A DNA stretch of 64,000 nucleotides from Rhodovastum sp963709085 (GCA_963709085.1 CAVPVB010000024.1:248001-312000); one strand, 5' to 3'. Positions 18,841 through 28,126 are shown, counted from the first letter of the stretch. The notes: generated by a model from the sequence alone, not told the origin. Numbers and translations: made by a program.

Positions 18841-19797
18841 ATGCGCCATTTCCTCGACTTTGAAAAGCCTGTCGCCGAGCTCGAGACCAAGATCGAAGAG
18901 CTGCGGAAGATGTCCGAGGCCGGAGGCCTCAACATTGCCGACGAGGTCAGCAAGCTGACCGAGAAGGCCGACCGCCAGCTGCGAACGACTTATGCCAAGC
19001 TGACCGCCTGGCAGAAGACGCAGGTGGCACGCCACCCGCAACGACCTAAGGCGACGGACTATATCCGTGCCCTGATCGCCGACTGGACGCCACTGGCCGG
19101 CGACCGCGCCTTCGCGGAAGACGCCGCCATCCTCAGCGGGATCGGCCGGTTCCGCGGCCGCTCGGTGATGGTGCTGGCCACCGAGAAGGGCTGGGACACC
19201 GAAAGCCGGGTGGCCCATAATTTCGGCATGGTGCGGCCGGAGGGCTACCGCAAGGCCCGCCGCCTGATGGAACTGGCCGGCCGGTTCGGCCTGCCCATCC
19301 TGACCTTCGTGGACACCGCCGGCGCCTTCCCCGGCATCGATGCCGAAGCGCGCGGCCAGGCCGAGGCGATCGCCCGGTCGATCGAGGCCTGCGTGGAGGC
19401 ATCCGTACCGATGGTGGCCACCATCATCGGCGAGGGCGGCTCGGGCGGCGCCATCGCGATCGCCGCCGGCGACGCCGTGTTGATGATGGAGCATTCCATC
19501 TATGCGCTGATCTCGCCGGAAGGTTGCGCGGCGATTCTCTGGAAGGACGCCAGCAATGCCACCATCGCGGCCGAGGCCCTGAAGCTCACCGCCGAGGACC
19601 TGAAGCGGTTGAAGCTGATCGATTTCGTGGTGTCGGAACCGCTCGGCGGGGCCCATCGCGACCCGCAAGCGGCGATCGCCGCCGTGGGCGACGCGGTGCA
19701 GGCGGCCCTCACGCCGCTGCTGGCGCTGGATACGGCGGCGCTGCGGGCGCGGCGGCGGGAGAAATACCTCGAGATGGGGCGCGAGACGATCGCTTGA
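18841..19797 (+). CDS. accA: acetyl-CoA carboxylase carboxyltransferase subunit alpha
   Basis: Carboxyltransferase alpha subunit, transferring CO2 from biotin carrier to acetyl-CoA in fatty-acid synthesis with AccD. The 318-residue product begins MRHFLDFEKPVAELETKIEEL and contains FGMVRPEGYRKARRLM, LTFVDTAGAFPGI and IGEGGSGGAIAIAAGD, the oxyanion-hole and acyl-CoA-binding signatures. Ends with the usual basic tail. A palindromic element copy begins two bases after the TGA stop. Confidence 0.96.
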   Translation: MRHFLDFEKPVAELETKIEELRKMSEAGGLNIADEVSKLTEKADRQLRTTYAKLTAWQKTQVARHPQRPKATDYIRALIADWTPLAGDRAFAEDAAILSGIGRFRGRSVMVLATEKGWDTESRVAHNFGMVRPEGYRKARRLMELAGRFGLPILTFVDTAGAFPGIDAEARGQAEAIARSIEACVEASVPMVATIIGEGGSGGAIAIAAGDAVLMMEHSIYALISPEGCAAILWKDASNATIAAEALKLTAEDLKRLKLIDFVVSEPLGGAHRDPQAAIAAVGDAVQAALTPLLALDTAALRARRREKYLEMGRETIA

Positions 19798-19799
19798 CA

Positions 19800-19981
19800 G
19801 GAAGGCCAGGGGCTCTGCCCCTGGACCCTGCCCCCGCGCGCAGCGCGCCTTAGCGCGACGGGCGGAGCCCTTAGAACCCATTCGTTTTAAGAATCATTAA
19901 CACGAGGGGTTGCGAGATGCATTGGCCCCTCTCCTCCAAGGCCTTTAGGTGATGGGGTCCGGGGCAGAGGCGTGGCCTTCC
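19800..19981 (-). repeat. palindromic intergenic element, copy 4 (inverted)
   Basis: Between accA and the MFS gene, in inverted orientation relative to copy 2. Order on the plus strand: A' (ggaaggccaggggctctgcc), a B-like GC palindrome (gcgcgcagcgcgcc), E' (ggcggagcccttagaaccc, attcgttttaag), a degenerate central region (gaggggttgcgagatgc ... ggcccctctcctccaaggcc), C'-like (gatggggtccgggg) and A (ggccttcc). It starts two bases after the accA stop. The right end can be read as the first codons of the downstream gene, giving a false N-terminus. Confidence 0.75.
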
Positions 19982-19990
19982 GCCGCCGCG

Positions 19991-21463
19991 GTGCCTTCTC
20001 CTCGCGCGCTGTTCTTCACCGTCTTCCCCTCGATCATGCTGCCGATGTTCCTGGCGGCGATCGACCAGACCATCGTCGCCACCGCCCTGCCCTCCATCGC
20101 CGCGGAACTCGGCGAGGTGGAGCGGGTCTCCTGGGTGGTCGTTGCCTACCTGGTGGCCGCGACCATTGCCGCCCCGGTCTATGGCCGGCTGGGTGACGTG
20201 CTCGGCCGCCGCCGGCTGCTGATGGTGGCGCTCGGCATCTTCGTTGGCGCCTCCGTCCTGTGCGCGATGGCACCGACCATTCCGTTGCTCGCGGGCGCGC
20301 GCGTGCTGCAGGGGTTTGGCGGCGGCGGACTGATGGCGCTGTCGCAGGCGCTGGTGGGCGAAGCCGTGCCGCCGCGCCAGCGTGGGCAGTTCCAGGGCTA
20401 CCTGTCCGCGGTGTTCGTGTGCTCCTCCACCTTCGGGCCGGTGGCGGGCGGCTGGCTGACCGAGCATTTCGGCTGGACCGCGGTATTTCTCATCAACCTG
20501 CCGCTCGGGCTGACGGCGCTGCTGCTGGCGTTACGCCTGCAACGTCCTGCGCCTCCGGGGGTGCTGCGCGGGCGGCTGCATTTCGATTTTATCGGGCTTT
20601 TCCTGTTTGCCGGTTTCATCGCGCCGACCCTGCTGGCGCTGGAACGGGTGCAACGATTCGATCAGGCCGGCCTGACGCTGGCGGCCATGCTCGCCTGCGT
20701 CGCGGGGACCTGCCTGATGCTGCTGCTGCGCCGGGAGCGCCGGGCGCCGATGCCGCTGTTGCCGATGAAGCTGCTGGCCCAGCCCGGCATCTGGCGCACC
20801 GATGTCATGGCGGGCTGCGTCGGCGCCCAATTGATATCCCTCATCACATTCCTGCCGATCTACCTGCAGGTGGCCCGCGGCGCCGGGCCGGCACAAATCG
20901 GCGTGCTGCTGCTGCCGCTGACGATGCTGATTGCGGTCGGTTCGCTGATCACCGGCCGGATGATCACCCGCACCGGCAGCGGCGCCATTTTTCCATCCGT
21001 CGGCCTGCCGGTGGCGGCGGTTCTGATCGCGGTCCTGGCGCTGGTGGCGCCTGAGCTGGGGATGGCACAGTTGCCCTTCCTGTTCGCCGGTATCGCCCTG
21101 TGCACCGGCAGTGCCATGCCGGTGGTGCAGACCACGGTGCAGTTCGTCGCCGGCCCGGCGCAACTCGGCGCGGCGGCGGCCTCGGTGCAGTTGTCGCGCT
21201 CCGTCGGGGCGGCGGTTGGCACGGCGCTGGTGGGGGCGATCCTGTTCGCCTCGCTGGCCGCCACCGATCCGGCGGCGGCCGCCTTGTTCGGCGCCCTCGT
21301 CGAAACCGGCCCGCGCGCGCTGGCCGGCCTGTCGGCCGAACGGATCGCGGTGGTGCAGGGCGAGATCGCGCACGCGTTCCGTGCCGCCTTCCTGGTGATT
21401 GCCGGGTTTTCGGCCCTCGGAGGCGTGATGGCCTGGACCATCCCGGTGCGCCGGATCGGGTAG
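19991..21463 (+). CDS. DHA2-family (14-TM) MFS drug efflux transporter
   Basis: Proton-driven multidrug exporter of the EmrB/QacA type, about 490 residues with roughly 14 hydrophobic helices. Motifs include MFLAAIDQTIVATALPSIA (motif D1), YGRLGDVLGRRRLLMVAL (motif A), RVLQGFGGGGLMALSQAL (motif B) and FGPVAGGWLTEHFGW (motif C). The frame opens at 19949, but its first 14 codons lie within or just beyond a palindromic repeat; GTG 19991 (PSPRALFFTVFPS) is the more likely start. Substrate unknown. A tRNA-Gly gene follows on the other strand. Confidence 0.9.
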   Translation: MPSPRALFFTVFPSIMLPMFLAAIDQTIVATALPSIAAELGEVERVSWVVVAYLVAATIAAPVYGRLGDVLGRRRLLMVALGIFVGASVLCAMAPTIPLLAGARVLQGFGGGGLMALSQALVGEAVPPRQRGQFQGYLSAVFVCSSTFGPVAGGWLTEHFGWTAVFLINLPLGLTALLLALRLQRPAPPGVLRGRLHFDFIGLFLFAGFIAPTLLALERVQRFDQAGLTLAAMLACVAGTCLMLLLRRERRAPMPLLPMKLLAQPGIWRTDVMAGCVGAQLISLITFLPIYLQVARGAGPAQIGVLLLPLTMLIAVGSLITGRMITRTGSGAIFPSVGLPVAAVLIAVLALVAPELGMAQLPFLFAGIALCTGSAMPVVQTTVQFVAGPAQLGAAAASVQLSRSVGAAVGTALVGAILFASLAATDPAAAALFGALVETGPRALAGLSAERIAVVQGEIAHAFRAAFLVIAGFSALGGVMAWTIPVRRIG

Positions 21464-21591
21464 CGCGCCGCATGCATGAGGAACGCAGGATCGTCCGCCG
21501 TCATGCGCGCGAGCGGCAGGGAAATTGCGGGATGATGGGATGTATCGGCTGCACCGACCAGCCCTTAGCATATTGTCCTGAATGGAAAATT

Positions 21592-21666
21592 TGGAGCGGG
21601 CGAAGGGATTCGAACCCTCGACCCCAACCTTGGCAAGGTTGTGCTCTACCCCTGAGCTACGCCCGC
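21592..21666 (-). tRNA. tRNA-Gly (GCC)
   Basis: Reads leftward as GCGGGCGTAGCTCAGGGGTA through an anticodon loop CTTGCCAA (anticodon GCC) and the T-arm GGGTTCGAATCCC to CGCCCGC-T-CCA. The acceptor stem pairs fully and the 3' CCA is encoded at 21592-21594. A sigma70-type promoter lies upstream at 21694-21722. Confidence 0.98.
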
Positions 21667-21693
21667 GCTCCGGCTCCGCGTCGCGGAGGGCGC

Positions 21694-21722
21694 TGTTTAA
21701 GCGGGTTCATCCGCGATTGCAA
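21694..21722 (-). promoter_or_regulatory. putative sigma70 promoter of tRNA-Gly
   Basis: On the minus strand, TTGCAA (21722-21717) and TAAACA (21699-21694) are separated by 17 bases. The expected start point is about 20 bases before the mature tRNA 5' end. Matches the consensus at most positions; no experiment supports it. Confidence 0.5.
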
Positions 21723-21970
21723 GAGGGTCGCGGCGGCGCAGGAACGCGGCCGGAAAGGCTTTGCCGTACTGGCCCGACGCCATCTGACCGAGACCGGCAT
21801 GGTGGGAACCCCGATCGGATTGATCCCGGTGTCGGCGCACTTTCCATCGCGGCACGATGTTGCGCCGCACGGGCCAAAATGTCCGGGCGCCCAGGCCAGA
21901 TGCGTACGGCGCCGATCAACTTTTCCACGTCGGCTTCCATCATCGTCTGACATTCGGCTGTGCGAGGGCC

Positions 21971-21999
21971 TTCACAGCGCAGGACCCGCTTGCTATACG
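21971..21999 (+). promoter_or_regulatory. putative sigma70 promoter of tRNA-Lys
   Basis: TTCACA (21971-21976), a 17-base spacer, then TATACG (21994-21999), about 45 bases ahead of the mature tRNA-Lys 5' end. Same geometry as the tRNA-Gly promoter. The rest of 21667-22050 contains no gene that I can support. Confidence 0.5.
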
Positions 22000-22050
22000 G
22001 CGTCCCTCGGCGGTTCCTCCGGCCCTGTCGGTGTAGCCGTGGTGTGGCCC

Positions 22051-22126
<76 letters not shown>

Positions 22127-22252
22127 ACCTTTTCAAATGGTTAGCGAGCAGACCTCAGATGATATCTGCGTAACGTCAGAGGCGTTATGGGCCGGCGACT
22201 TGGACAATCTCTGACAACGTCCCCGTTACGTTCCTGGCAGCAGGCATTCTCC

Positions 22253-22516
22253 ATGAGCGACGCACCTCTGGACCTCCGCGAACAATTGGCGCGTATCGAC
22301 CGCGCCCGCGCCGAGACGGAAAACTGTCCGAGGAAACCCGAAAGTTTGTCATCGAGGCATAAGCTTGCCGCCAAACGGGATAAGCTGGCGGCCGAGGCTC
22401 GGAAGCTGGACCGTGACCGAGCGCTCGCCCCTCGGCAGGTCGCCGTCGTGACCTTCGGCGGCATCGCTGCGCTGATCGGGGGCGTACTGACGATCTTGCG
22501 GGGGCTACACGGATAG
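22253..22516 (+). CDS. small helical protein with C-terminal membrane segment (two compensating indels likely)
   Basis: Begins MSDAPLDLREQLARIDRARAE and ends LAPRQVAVVTFGGIAALIGG plus a short tail: a charged helix followed by one membrane span. Similar small proteins (LREQLARIDRAxAET, repeated KLxAE, one TM) are common in alphaproteobacteria; the function is unknown. Codons for ENCPRKPESLSS in the middle break the helix, whereas the neighbouring frame there reads KLSEETRKFVIE, which fits the heptad pattern. So one base seems lost near 22321 and one gained near 22360, or the reverse. The ATG at 22253 is preferred to 22187 because the protein-like pattern starts there. Confidence 0.55.
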   Translation: MSDAPLDLREQLARIDRARAETENCPRKPESLSSRHKLAAKRDKLAAEARKLDRDRALAPRQVAVVTFGGIAALIGGVLTILRGLHG

Positions 22517-22684
22517 CCGAGCCGCCATCGTCCGGGGCACGGCCGAGACGATGCGCAGATCGGCGGTCCCCCTCTGTGCCAATGATGATGAGACACGCCA
22601 TCCCCGGAAGTTTAGGGCCTGTTAGAGCAACATCGGCCACACCGGCGACAGCCAGCCGATAAAGTTGCTGGCTAAAACAAAGAG

Positions 22685-22728
22685 CTAGAGCGCTCTGACC
22701 GTTTACGGTCGGCCTGAAAGCACTCTAG
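22685..22728 (-). terminator. palindrome overlapping the DUF2950 stop codon
   Basis: ctagagcgctctgaccgt and acggtc...ctctag form an imperfect hairpin around a short ttta-type loop. On the minus strand it begins at the TAG stop of the DUF2950 gene and is followed by ctctttgtttt, a T-rich tract, so it probably terminates that gene. The bases to its left (22517-22684) hold no gene; gggcctgttagagc at 22615-22628 looks like an IS5-type end. Confidence 0.5.
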
Positions 22729-23713
22729 TCCTTGATGTCCACGCGCGCCCAGCTCAGGTCGGGATCGAACAGTCGCATGCCGCCGGCGAGTTTCGCGGTC
22801 TCCGGGCCAAGATCCTTCTGGAACACCACGCCGTCCTCATCGACGAGGAAGGTCATGATGCCGGAGTTCTCGTATTCCGCCGGCCAAGCCATAATGGCGA
22901 AACCGCCGGTCAAGCTGCCATCCTTAAGGTAGCTGCGCGCCCCGCCCGGCGCGTTCGGCCCCTGGCCCTTCAGGATGCGGAAGTAGTAGCCGTGAAAGGG
23001 AATCTGTTTGCCGCTCTCGTTCTCTGCGGCCGGATAGCCCTCATCCTGTGCTTCCGCCACCAGCGGGCCGAGCGGGCTGGAAGCTTCGTCGTCGTGCACG
23101 TCCCAATACAGCCCGTCCTGCTGACCGGGCCGGCTCAGGAACCGGGAAGCATACAGACCAGGTACCTGGTACCGCGCTGTACACGGTCGAAATAGTCCTG
23201 CTCTGCTGCGACGGCGGCCAGCAGTGTCTGAATCGCCTTCAGTTCATTGCGACCGATCCGCCGATCGACGATTTCCTCGGCGCCGGCGGCAGTGTCGAAG
23301 CGCCAGCGGTCGCTTTCCCTCACCAGTGGAATGGGAAAGGGCCAGGCGTTTTCGCCGATGGTCAGGACCTGGCGGGCGTCGGCCTGCGCCTGCAGCGTAT
23401 GCCCGGCCGTGTAGGCGGCGAGGAAGCGGTCGCGGGCGGCATTGTCGGCGACCGGGTCTCCGGATTCGACCAACTTCTCGCCGACCGGGCCGAAGATCGC
23501 ATGCAGGGCCTTGATGTCGTCGGCACGCAAGGCCTGCACCAAGGCCGCCATCGCCTCCTCGGGGCTGGCGAAGCTCTGCTGCTGTGCCAACTCGGCAGCC
23601 CACGCCGCCGGCGGCGGGGCAAGCAGGGCGGTAAGCGGCAGTCCACCCACCGCCAGGACGAGGCCCAGTAACGCGGCCCCGGGCAAGCCGTGGAGGCGAT
23701 GGATATCGTTCAT
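22725..23713 (-). CDS. DUF2950 domain-containing exported protein (frameshifted)
   Basis: Starts MNDIHRLHGLPGAALLGLVL at ATG 23713 with a hydrophobic signal segment ending near APPPAAWAAE. The first part carries FASPEEAMAALVQALRADD, ARQVLTIGENAWPFPIPL and WRFDTAAGAEEIVDRRIGRN; the rest (DVHDDEASSPLGPL, PFHGYYFRILKGQG, GGFAIMAWPAEY, FLVDEDGVVFQKDLG) continues in another frame. The break is near 23150, where tacctggtctgtatgctt probably has two extra bases or lacks one. DUF2950 proteins are periplasmic or secreted with no assigned activity, and are often encoded beside DUF3300 proteins, as here. Confidence 0.82.
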
Positions 23714-23724
23714 GCCGCTCTCCC

Positions 23725-25293
23725 TCATCGCCGGCGTCCGCCGCCACCGCCGCCACCACCACGAGCGCCGCCACCGCCGCCGCCCCGCGCCCCCGCCGCG
23801 CCGGCGCCGCGCCCACCGCCGCGCTGGCCGGCGGTCTGCCGGCTCTGCGAGCCACGATTGCCCGTACTGCGCGGCACTGCGGCCGTCGCCCATGCCGTTG
23901 AAGGCGGCGGGCGATCGCCCGCCGCCGGCAGGCCTCGTCGCGGGCCGTGCGGCGGGTCGGGCACTGGCGGCAGGTCGGTTTCCCTGACCGATATTGGCGC
24001 CACCCGCCCCCGGCCGGTTACCTTGGCCAATATTGCCGCCGCCAGGTCGGTTACCCTGGCCGATATTGGCGCCACCAGCGCCCGGCCGGTTGACCTGTCC
24101 AGGCCTGCCGCCGCCGGGCCGGTTGCCCGGGTTGATCGGCGGGCGATTGGCGCCAGGTCCCATACCCGCTGGCGGGCGCACCGCCCCACCAGGCACGGAA
24201 ACGCCCGGTCTCCCGATTGCGTTCGCCGGCACGCCACCCGGCCGGCCCGGCCGGCCGACCGGTCCCGGCGGGGGGCGACCGCCGCCCGGCGGGCGGTACC
24301 CGGCTCCACCGGCCCGCCAGTTCGGATTATTGATCGGTGGCCGGTTGACGTTGATGCTGTTGTAACGGTTGACATTGACGTTGGCGTAGCCGCCGCCGTA
24401 GCCGCCCCAGCGTGGGCTTGCCCAGCCCCACAAACCAGCGGTGATGGCCACACCGGCGCCGAACGCCAGCCCGGTCAGCAGCGCCGAGCCAACGGCATAT
24501 CCGGGCAGCGGCGGCACATACACCGGCGGGTAGGCGGGATACGGCCAGGTGCCGTACACCGTTGTCGGGTTGTACTGCGGCACATACACCACCTCCGGAT
24601 TGGCTGGTTGAATGATGATGTTCTGCTGGGGAGCCGCCGCGCCCGACGAATCCGTCGCCGCCACAGTCGAAACGACCTGTTGCGCGGTGGTCTGCAACGA
24701 ACCGGCTGCCTGTGCCTGCCGGCGCAGCCGCTGCACCGCGTCCCACACGCCGGCCTGCTGGTAGGTCATGGCATAGCCGAGCTGGCCGAGCCAATCGAGC
24801 CGGCTGTTCATCATCGCCAGCACTTCGGGGAACGGGACCAGCGACTTCACCGACGGGTCCCATGCCACCGCGTTGAGCGCTTTTTCCAGCGCCTCGCCCT
24901 GCAGGGCCTTGTGCGCCGGATCCTCCACCCAGCGTGCCGCCTCGACAACCTGCAATGCATAGACCGATGCGATGAGCATCTGCGTCAACAATTCGTCGGG
25001 ATAGAGCGCGATCGGCGCCAAAAGCGCGTCGAGTCCTGCTCGATCGTGTAAAGGGTCCCGCTGCCGTCGCCCTGCCCGCTGCCGTTTCCCTGATTGTCCG
25101 GCGGGCTCGCTGCCGGCGACGCCGCGGCCATCACGGCTGGCGCGGCCCCGTCCTGCGCCAGCAACGGTTCCGGCCACGTGCCAACGAGCAGCACCGCACA
25201 CGCGACCCAGGTGAACAATCCGTGTGCCAGCACCGGCAACCGGTCGATACCCCGAGGCCCGCCTGTCTTGCCCGTCCGCGCTTTCTGCTTCAC
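23725..25293 (-). CDS. DUF3300 domain-containing exported protein with Gly-rich tail (frameshifted)
   Basis: N-terminus: VKQKARTGKTGG and a membrane-spanning signal segment (LFTWVACAVLLVGTWPEP LLAQD). The DUF3300 core follows: LDALLAPIALYPDELLTQML, VEAARWVEDPAHKAL, WDPSVKSLVPFPEVLAMM and VVYVPQYNPTTVYGTWPYP. The C-terminus is a low-complexity Asn/Gly/Pro region with GQGNRPGAGGANI repeats and a final Gly/Arg run, ending at a TGA 23725. Two breaks: near 25040 (cag-ga-ctcgac, probably two extra bases) and near 23865 (an extra g in tacgggcaatcg). Without them a false fusion with DUF2950 appears. I start at GTG 25293; ATG 25323 is possible. Function is unknown, probably envelope-associated. Confidence 0.8.
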
Positions 25294-25477
25294 GACGCAC
25301 CGACCTTTTTTTCGTCGGGGCAACCCCGCGAATGGCGACTGTTACGACAAAAGCGTGCACCGCACCACCGCGGGCAGGTCACGACCCGCGGCGCGGCGCC
25401 CGGCTTGGCCCCGACATACTGCGCGCGCGCGTTCCCTACCGACGACGCGACGCCGATTTTGGGCGGAACGCCCCGGA

Positions 25478-26767
25478 TCAGACCGGCAACGAAAATCCCG
25501 CCAGCCAGGCGGCACCGGCGATGCCACCCAGGGCCAGCACACCGAGCGCGACACTGGGGGCCAGGCCAGAGCGGCCGCCGGCAAAGGCCAGCGTATAGCC
25601 GGCCTTGAGCACATTGTTGGACGAGGTCGCGATGAGAATGGCAATGATCCCGTCGTTGACCGGCATGTCCCCCGTGGCGTGTTCGGCCAGGCTCAGCACG
25701 AACGGATCGATATCCGACACGCCGACGATCGCCGCCAGCAGGTAGATGCCGGTCGCCCCGTACTGCGCGCGGGCCCAATTCGAGACCACCGAGATCAGCA
25801 CGAAGAAACCGGCAAAGACCATGGCCGCGCCAAGCTCCAGCGGATTGGACGACGATCTGACGGAACCGCCGTTGCCTCCCTGCGCCCGGGTGATCCAGTA
25901 CCACACGCCTGTCATCACCAGCCCGAACGCCGACAGCCCCAGCAGCATCGGGGCAAGACCAAGGGCGAGGGAGCGGTTAAATATCGTAATGATGATCAGC
26001 AGCCGCAGATACATCACCGACGTGGCGAGGATGATCCCGGTCTGCGCCTGGCGCAGCGCCGACGGCTCAGCGCGGGCATTGCGTGCCAGCACGACGGTGG
26101 TGGCGGTGGAAGAATAGAACCCGCCGAGCAACGCCACCCATAGCCCGGCCCCGGCCGGCGCAACATAGCGCTGCAGCAGGTAGCTCGCGTAGGAGACGGT
26201 GCAGACCGCCAGCACCGCGAGCCAGACCTGGTGCGGCGTGATATCGGTCAGGGTGGTGACCGGCCGTTCCGGCAACAGCGGCAGCACCAGCCCGGTCAGC
26301 ACCAGGAACTTCCCGGCCGTCAGGATCTCGCCGGACCCGATGTGCTGCGCGAAGCCGTGCAGCCGGTCGCGTGCGGTCAACAGCAGCACACCGGCCACCG
26401 TGGTGCCGACGGCGACCCAAGGCGGCTCGGCGAGCGCCACGGGGCCGATGAGATAGGCCAGGACATTGCAGAGCGGCACGATCAGCCCGACATTGGGCCG
26501 TCCCTCCACGTCGATCTCGCCGACATGGCGCCAGTAGTAGCAGGCGAGCCAGCCGCCCAACACGAGCAGCCCGACGCTGAGCGGCAACAGGCGGGCGGGG
26601 TCCAGCCGGTACAGCAACGCGCCGACCAGCGCCAGCATCGGGAAGGTGCGAATACCACCGGGCCGCGTTTGCTTTACGCTGAGGTAAAACTCCTCGAAAG
26701 CAAGACCAAAAAAGAATCCCAGCCCCAGCAGCAACAGAAAGCGGGCCTGGGGGGTGTCGATGGTCAT
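25478..26767 (-). CDS. MgtC/SapB-like DUF4010 integral membrane protein
   Basis: About 429 residues with 11-13 hydrophobic helices. The N-terminal part (RFLLLLGLGFFFGLAFEEF, RPGGIRTFPMLALVGALL) resembles the MgtC/SapB membrane domain; the C-terminal half (ALLGGFYSSTATTVVLARNA, GVSDIDPFVLSLA, IAILIATSSNNVLKAGY) is DUF4010. ATG 26767 gives MTIDTPQARFLLL; the longer frame to 26857 is not supported. Transport function is unknown. It is downstream of mtnP on the same strand, separated by a palindromic repeat. Confidence 0.85.
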   Translation of the reverse strand: MTIDTPQARFLLLLGLGFFFGLAFEEFYLSVKQTRPGGIRTFPMLALVGALLYRLDPARLLPLSVGLLVLGGWLACYYWRHVGEIDVEGRPNVGLIVPLCNVLAYLIGPVALAEPPWVAVGTTVAGVLLLTARDRLHGFAQHIGSGEILTAGKFLVLTGLVLPLLPERPVTTLTDITPHQVWLAVLAVCTVSYASYLLQRYVAPAGAGLWVALLGGFYSSTATTVVLARNARAEPSALRQAQTGIILATSVMYLRLLIIITIFNRSLALGLAPMLLGLSAFGLVMTGVWYWITRAQGGNGGSVRSSSNPLELGAAMVFAGFFVLISVVSNWARAQYGATGIYLLAAIVGVSDIDPFVLSLAEHATGDMPVNDGIIAILIATSSNNVLKAGYTLAFAGGRSGLAPSVALGVLALGGIAGAAWLAGFSLPV

Positions 26768-26869
26768 CGCAGCGATGAGGCGCGGGCGGGCATGGCGATC
26801 ATCGTTGCATTGCCGCCGGTCGGCAGGCAAGGGGCTGCCGCGGCACAGGCAGGGCAATCGAGTGAAGCG

Positions 26870-27088
26870 AGGTCAGGGGCTCTGCCCCTGGACCCCGCTC
26901 AGGGCGGAGCCCTTAGAACCTATTCGTTTTAATGGTTTTGGGACGAGGGGGGAGGAGATGCCACGGCCCCTCCTCACCCCCCCTCTTCCCAATACCCTTA
27001 AGTGATGGGGTCCAGGGGCCTCTCGGCCGTCGCGCCGAAGGCGCGCTACGCGCGACGGCGGGTCCAGGGCAGAGCCCTGGCCTTCCTT
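26870..27088 (-). repeat. palindromic intergenic element, copy 5 (full, inverted)
   Basis: Full-length copy in inverted orientation. Plus-strand order: A' (caggggc-tct-gcccctg), E' (gggcggagcccttagaacc, attcgttttaatgg), central hairpin (ttttgggacgagggggg pairing with cccccctcttcccaat), C' (gatggggtccaggggcctct), B' (gtcgcgccgaaggcgcgc ... gcgcgacgg) and A (ccagggc-aga-gccctgg, ccttcctt). It fills most of the 413-base gap between the DUF4010 gene and mtnP. Confidence 0.9.
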
Positions 27089-27180
27089 TACCCGATTGCT
27101 CTGGCGGCACAGGTGGAGCGATCCGGCTCCGTGCCGGACCGGACCGGAAAAAGCGATGCGCGGTGCCCCCTGGCCCTTGC

Positions 27181-28065
27181 CTACTTCTGCACCCGCCCGG
27201 CAACAGCGTCGAGCCTGGCCATCAGCGACGGATCGCGGAGGTCCGGGGCGGTGATGATGGCGTATTCCAGCGCCCGGTCGCAGCCGGCCGGGCACGGGCC
27301 GCGGGTCTGGCCGAGTTCGGGCACCACCTGCCTGACCAGATGGCGGGCATTGTCGGCGTTGCCGTGCAGCACCTTGATGATCATTTCCACACTCACATGG
27401 TCATGGTCGGGGTGCCAGCAATCGTAGTCGGTCACCATCGCCACGGTGGCGTAGCAAAGCTCCGCCTCGCGGGCGAGCTTGGCCTCCGGCATGTTGGTCA
27501 TGCCGATGACGCTGCAGCCCCAGGAGCGGTAGAGTTCGCTCTCGGCCTTGGTGGAGAATTGCGGCCCTTCCATCACCAGGTAGGTGCCGCCGCGCGTGAC
27601 CGGCAGGCCGAGCGTCCGGCAGGCGCCTTCCAGCGCGTCGCCGAGGCGCGCGCATACCGGGTGGCCCATCGAGACATGGGCGACGCAGCCCTCGCCGAAG
27701 AAGCTTTTCTCGCGCGCGAAGCTGCGGTCGATGAACTGGTCGATGACGACGAAATGGCCGGGCGGCAGGTCCTCGCGCAGGCTGCCGACCGCCGACAGCG
27801 AAATCACGTCGGTGCAGCCCACCCGCTTCAGCGCGTCGATATTGGCGCGATAGTTGAGATGCGAGGGCGACAACCGATGGCCGCGCCCGTGGCGGGGCAG
27901 GAACACGCAGCGCACGCCGCCGAGGCGGCCTTCCAGCAGCGCATCGGAAGGGTCGCCCCAGGGGGTGGGGACGCGGCGCCAGGTCTTCTCCTCCAGCCCG
28001 TCCACGTCATAGAGGCCGGAGCCGCCGATGATGCCGATAACGGGTTGGGTGGTCGCGTCGCTCAT
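27181..28065 (-). CDS. mtnP: S-methyl-5'-thioadenosine phosphorylase
   Basis: Phosphorolyses methylthioadenosine to adenine and methylthioribose-1-phosphate in methionine salvage. The 294-residue protein has the PNP-family start VIGIIGGSGLYDV, FLPRHGRGHRLSPSHLNYRA (phosphate site), ISLSAVGSLREDLPPG, MEGPQFSTKAESELYRSWG, GMTNMPEAKLAREAELCYA and TDYDCWHPDHDHVS. ATG 28065 (MSDATTQ) has a GAGG upstream. It is transcribed in the same direction as petABC, about 105 bases downstream of petC. Confidence 0.94.
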   Translation of the reverse strand: MSDATTQPVIGIIGGSGLYDVDGLEEKTWRRVPTPWGDPSDALLEGRLGGVRCVFLPRHGRGHRLSPSHLNYRANIDALKRVGCTDVISLSAVGSLREDLPPGHFVVIDQFIDRSFAREKSFFGEGCVAHVSMGHPVCARLGDALEGACRTLGLPVTRGGTYLVMEGPQFSTKAESELYRSWGCSVIGMTNMPEAKLAREAELCYATVAMVTDYDCWHPDHDHVSVEMIIKVLHGNADNARHLVRQVVPELGQTRGPCPAGCDRALEYAIITAPDLRDPSLMARLDAVAGRVQK

Positions 28066-28096
28066 GCGAGACCTCACGGTTTGTCCAGAAACGGAA

Positions 28097-28126
28097 CCGC
28101 CGCGCCCCCGGACGGAGACGCGGCGG
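28097..28126 (-). terminator. GC-rich hairpin between petC and mtnP
   Basis: ccgccgcg (28097-28104) pairs perfectly with cgcggcgg (28119-28126) around a 14-base loop, 45 bases downstream of the petC stop on the minus strand. There is no clear U-tract, so it may attenuate or stabilise the transcript rather than terminate it. Confidence 0.35.

Noticed and set aside
19949..19990. MFS N-terminal extension MMGSGAEAWPS
   Set aside because: It is a translation of the repeat element; the membrane protein pattern begins after GTG 19991.
23135..25360. Apparent 741-residue fusion of DUF3300 and DUF2950
   Set aside because: The join arises from an extra g near 23865 that hides the DUF3300 stop; DUF2950 has its own ATG and signal peptide at 23713.
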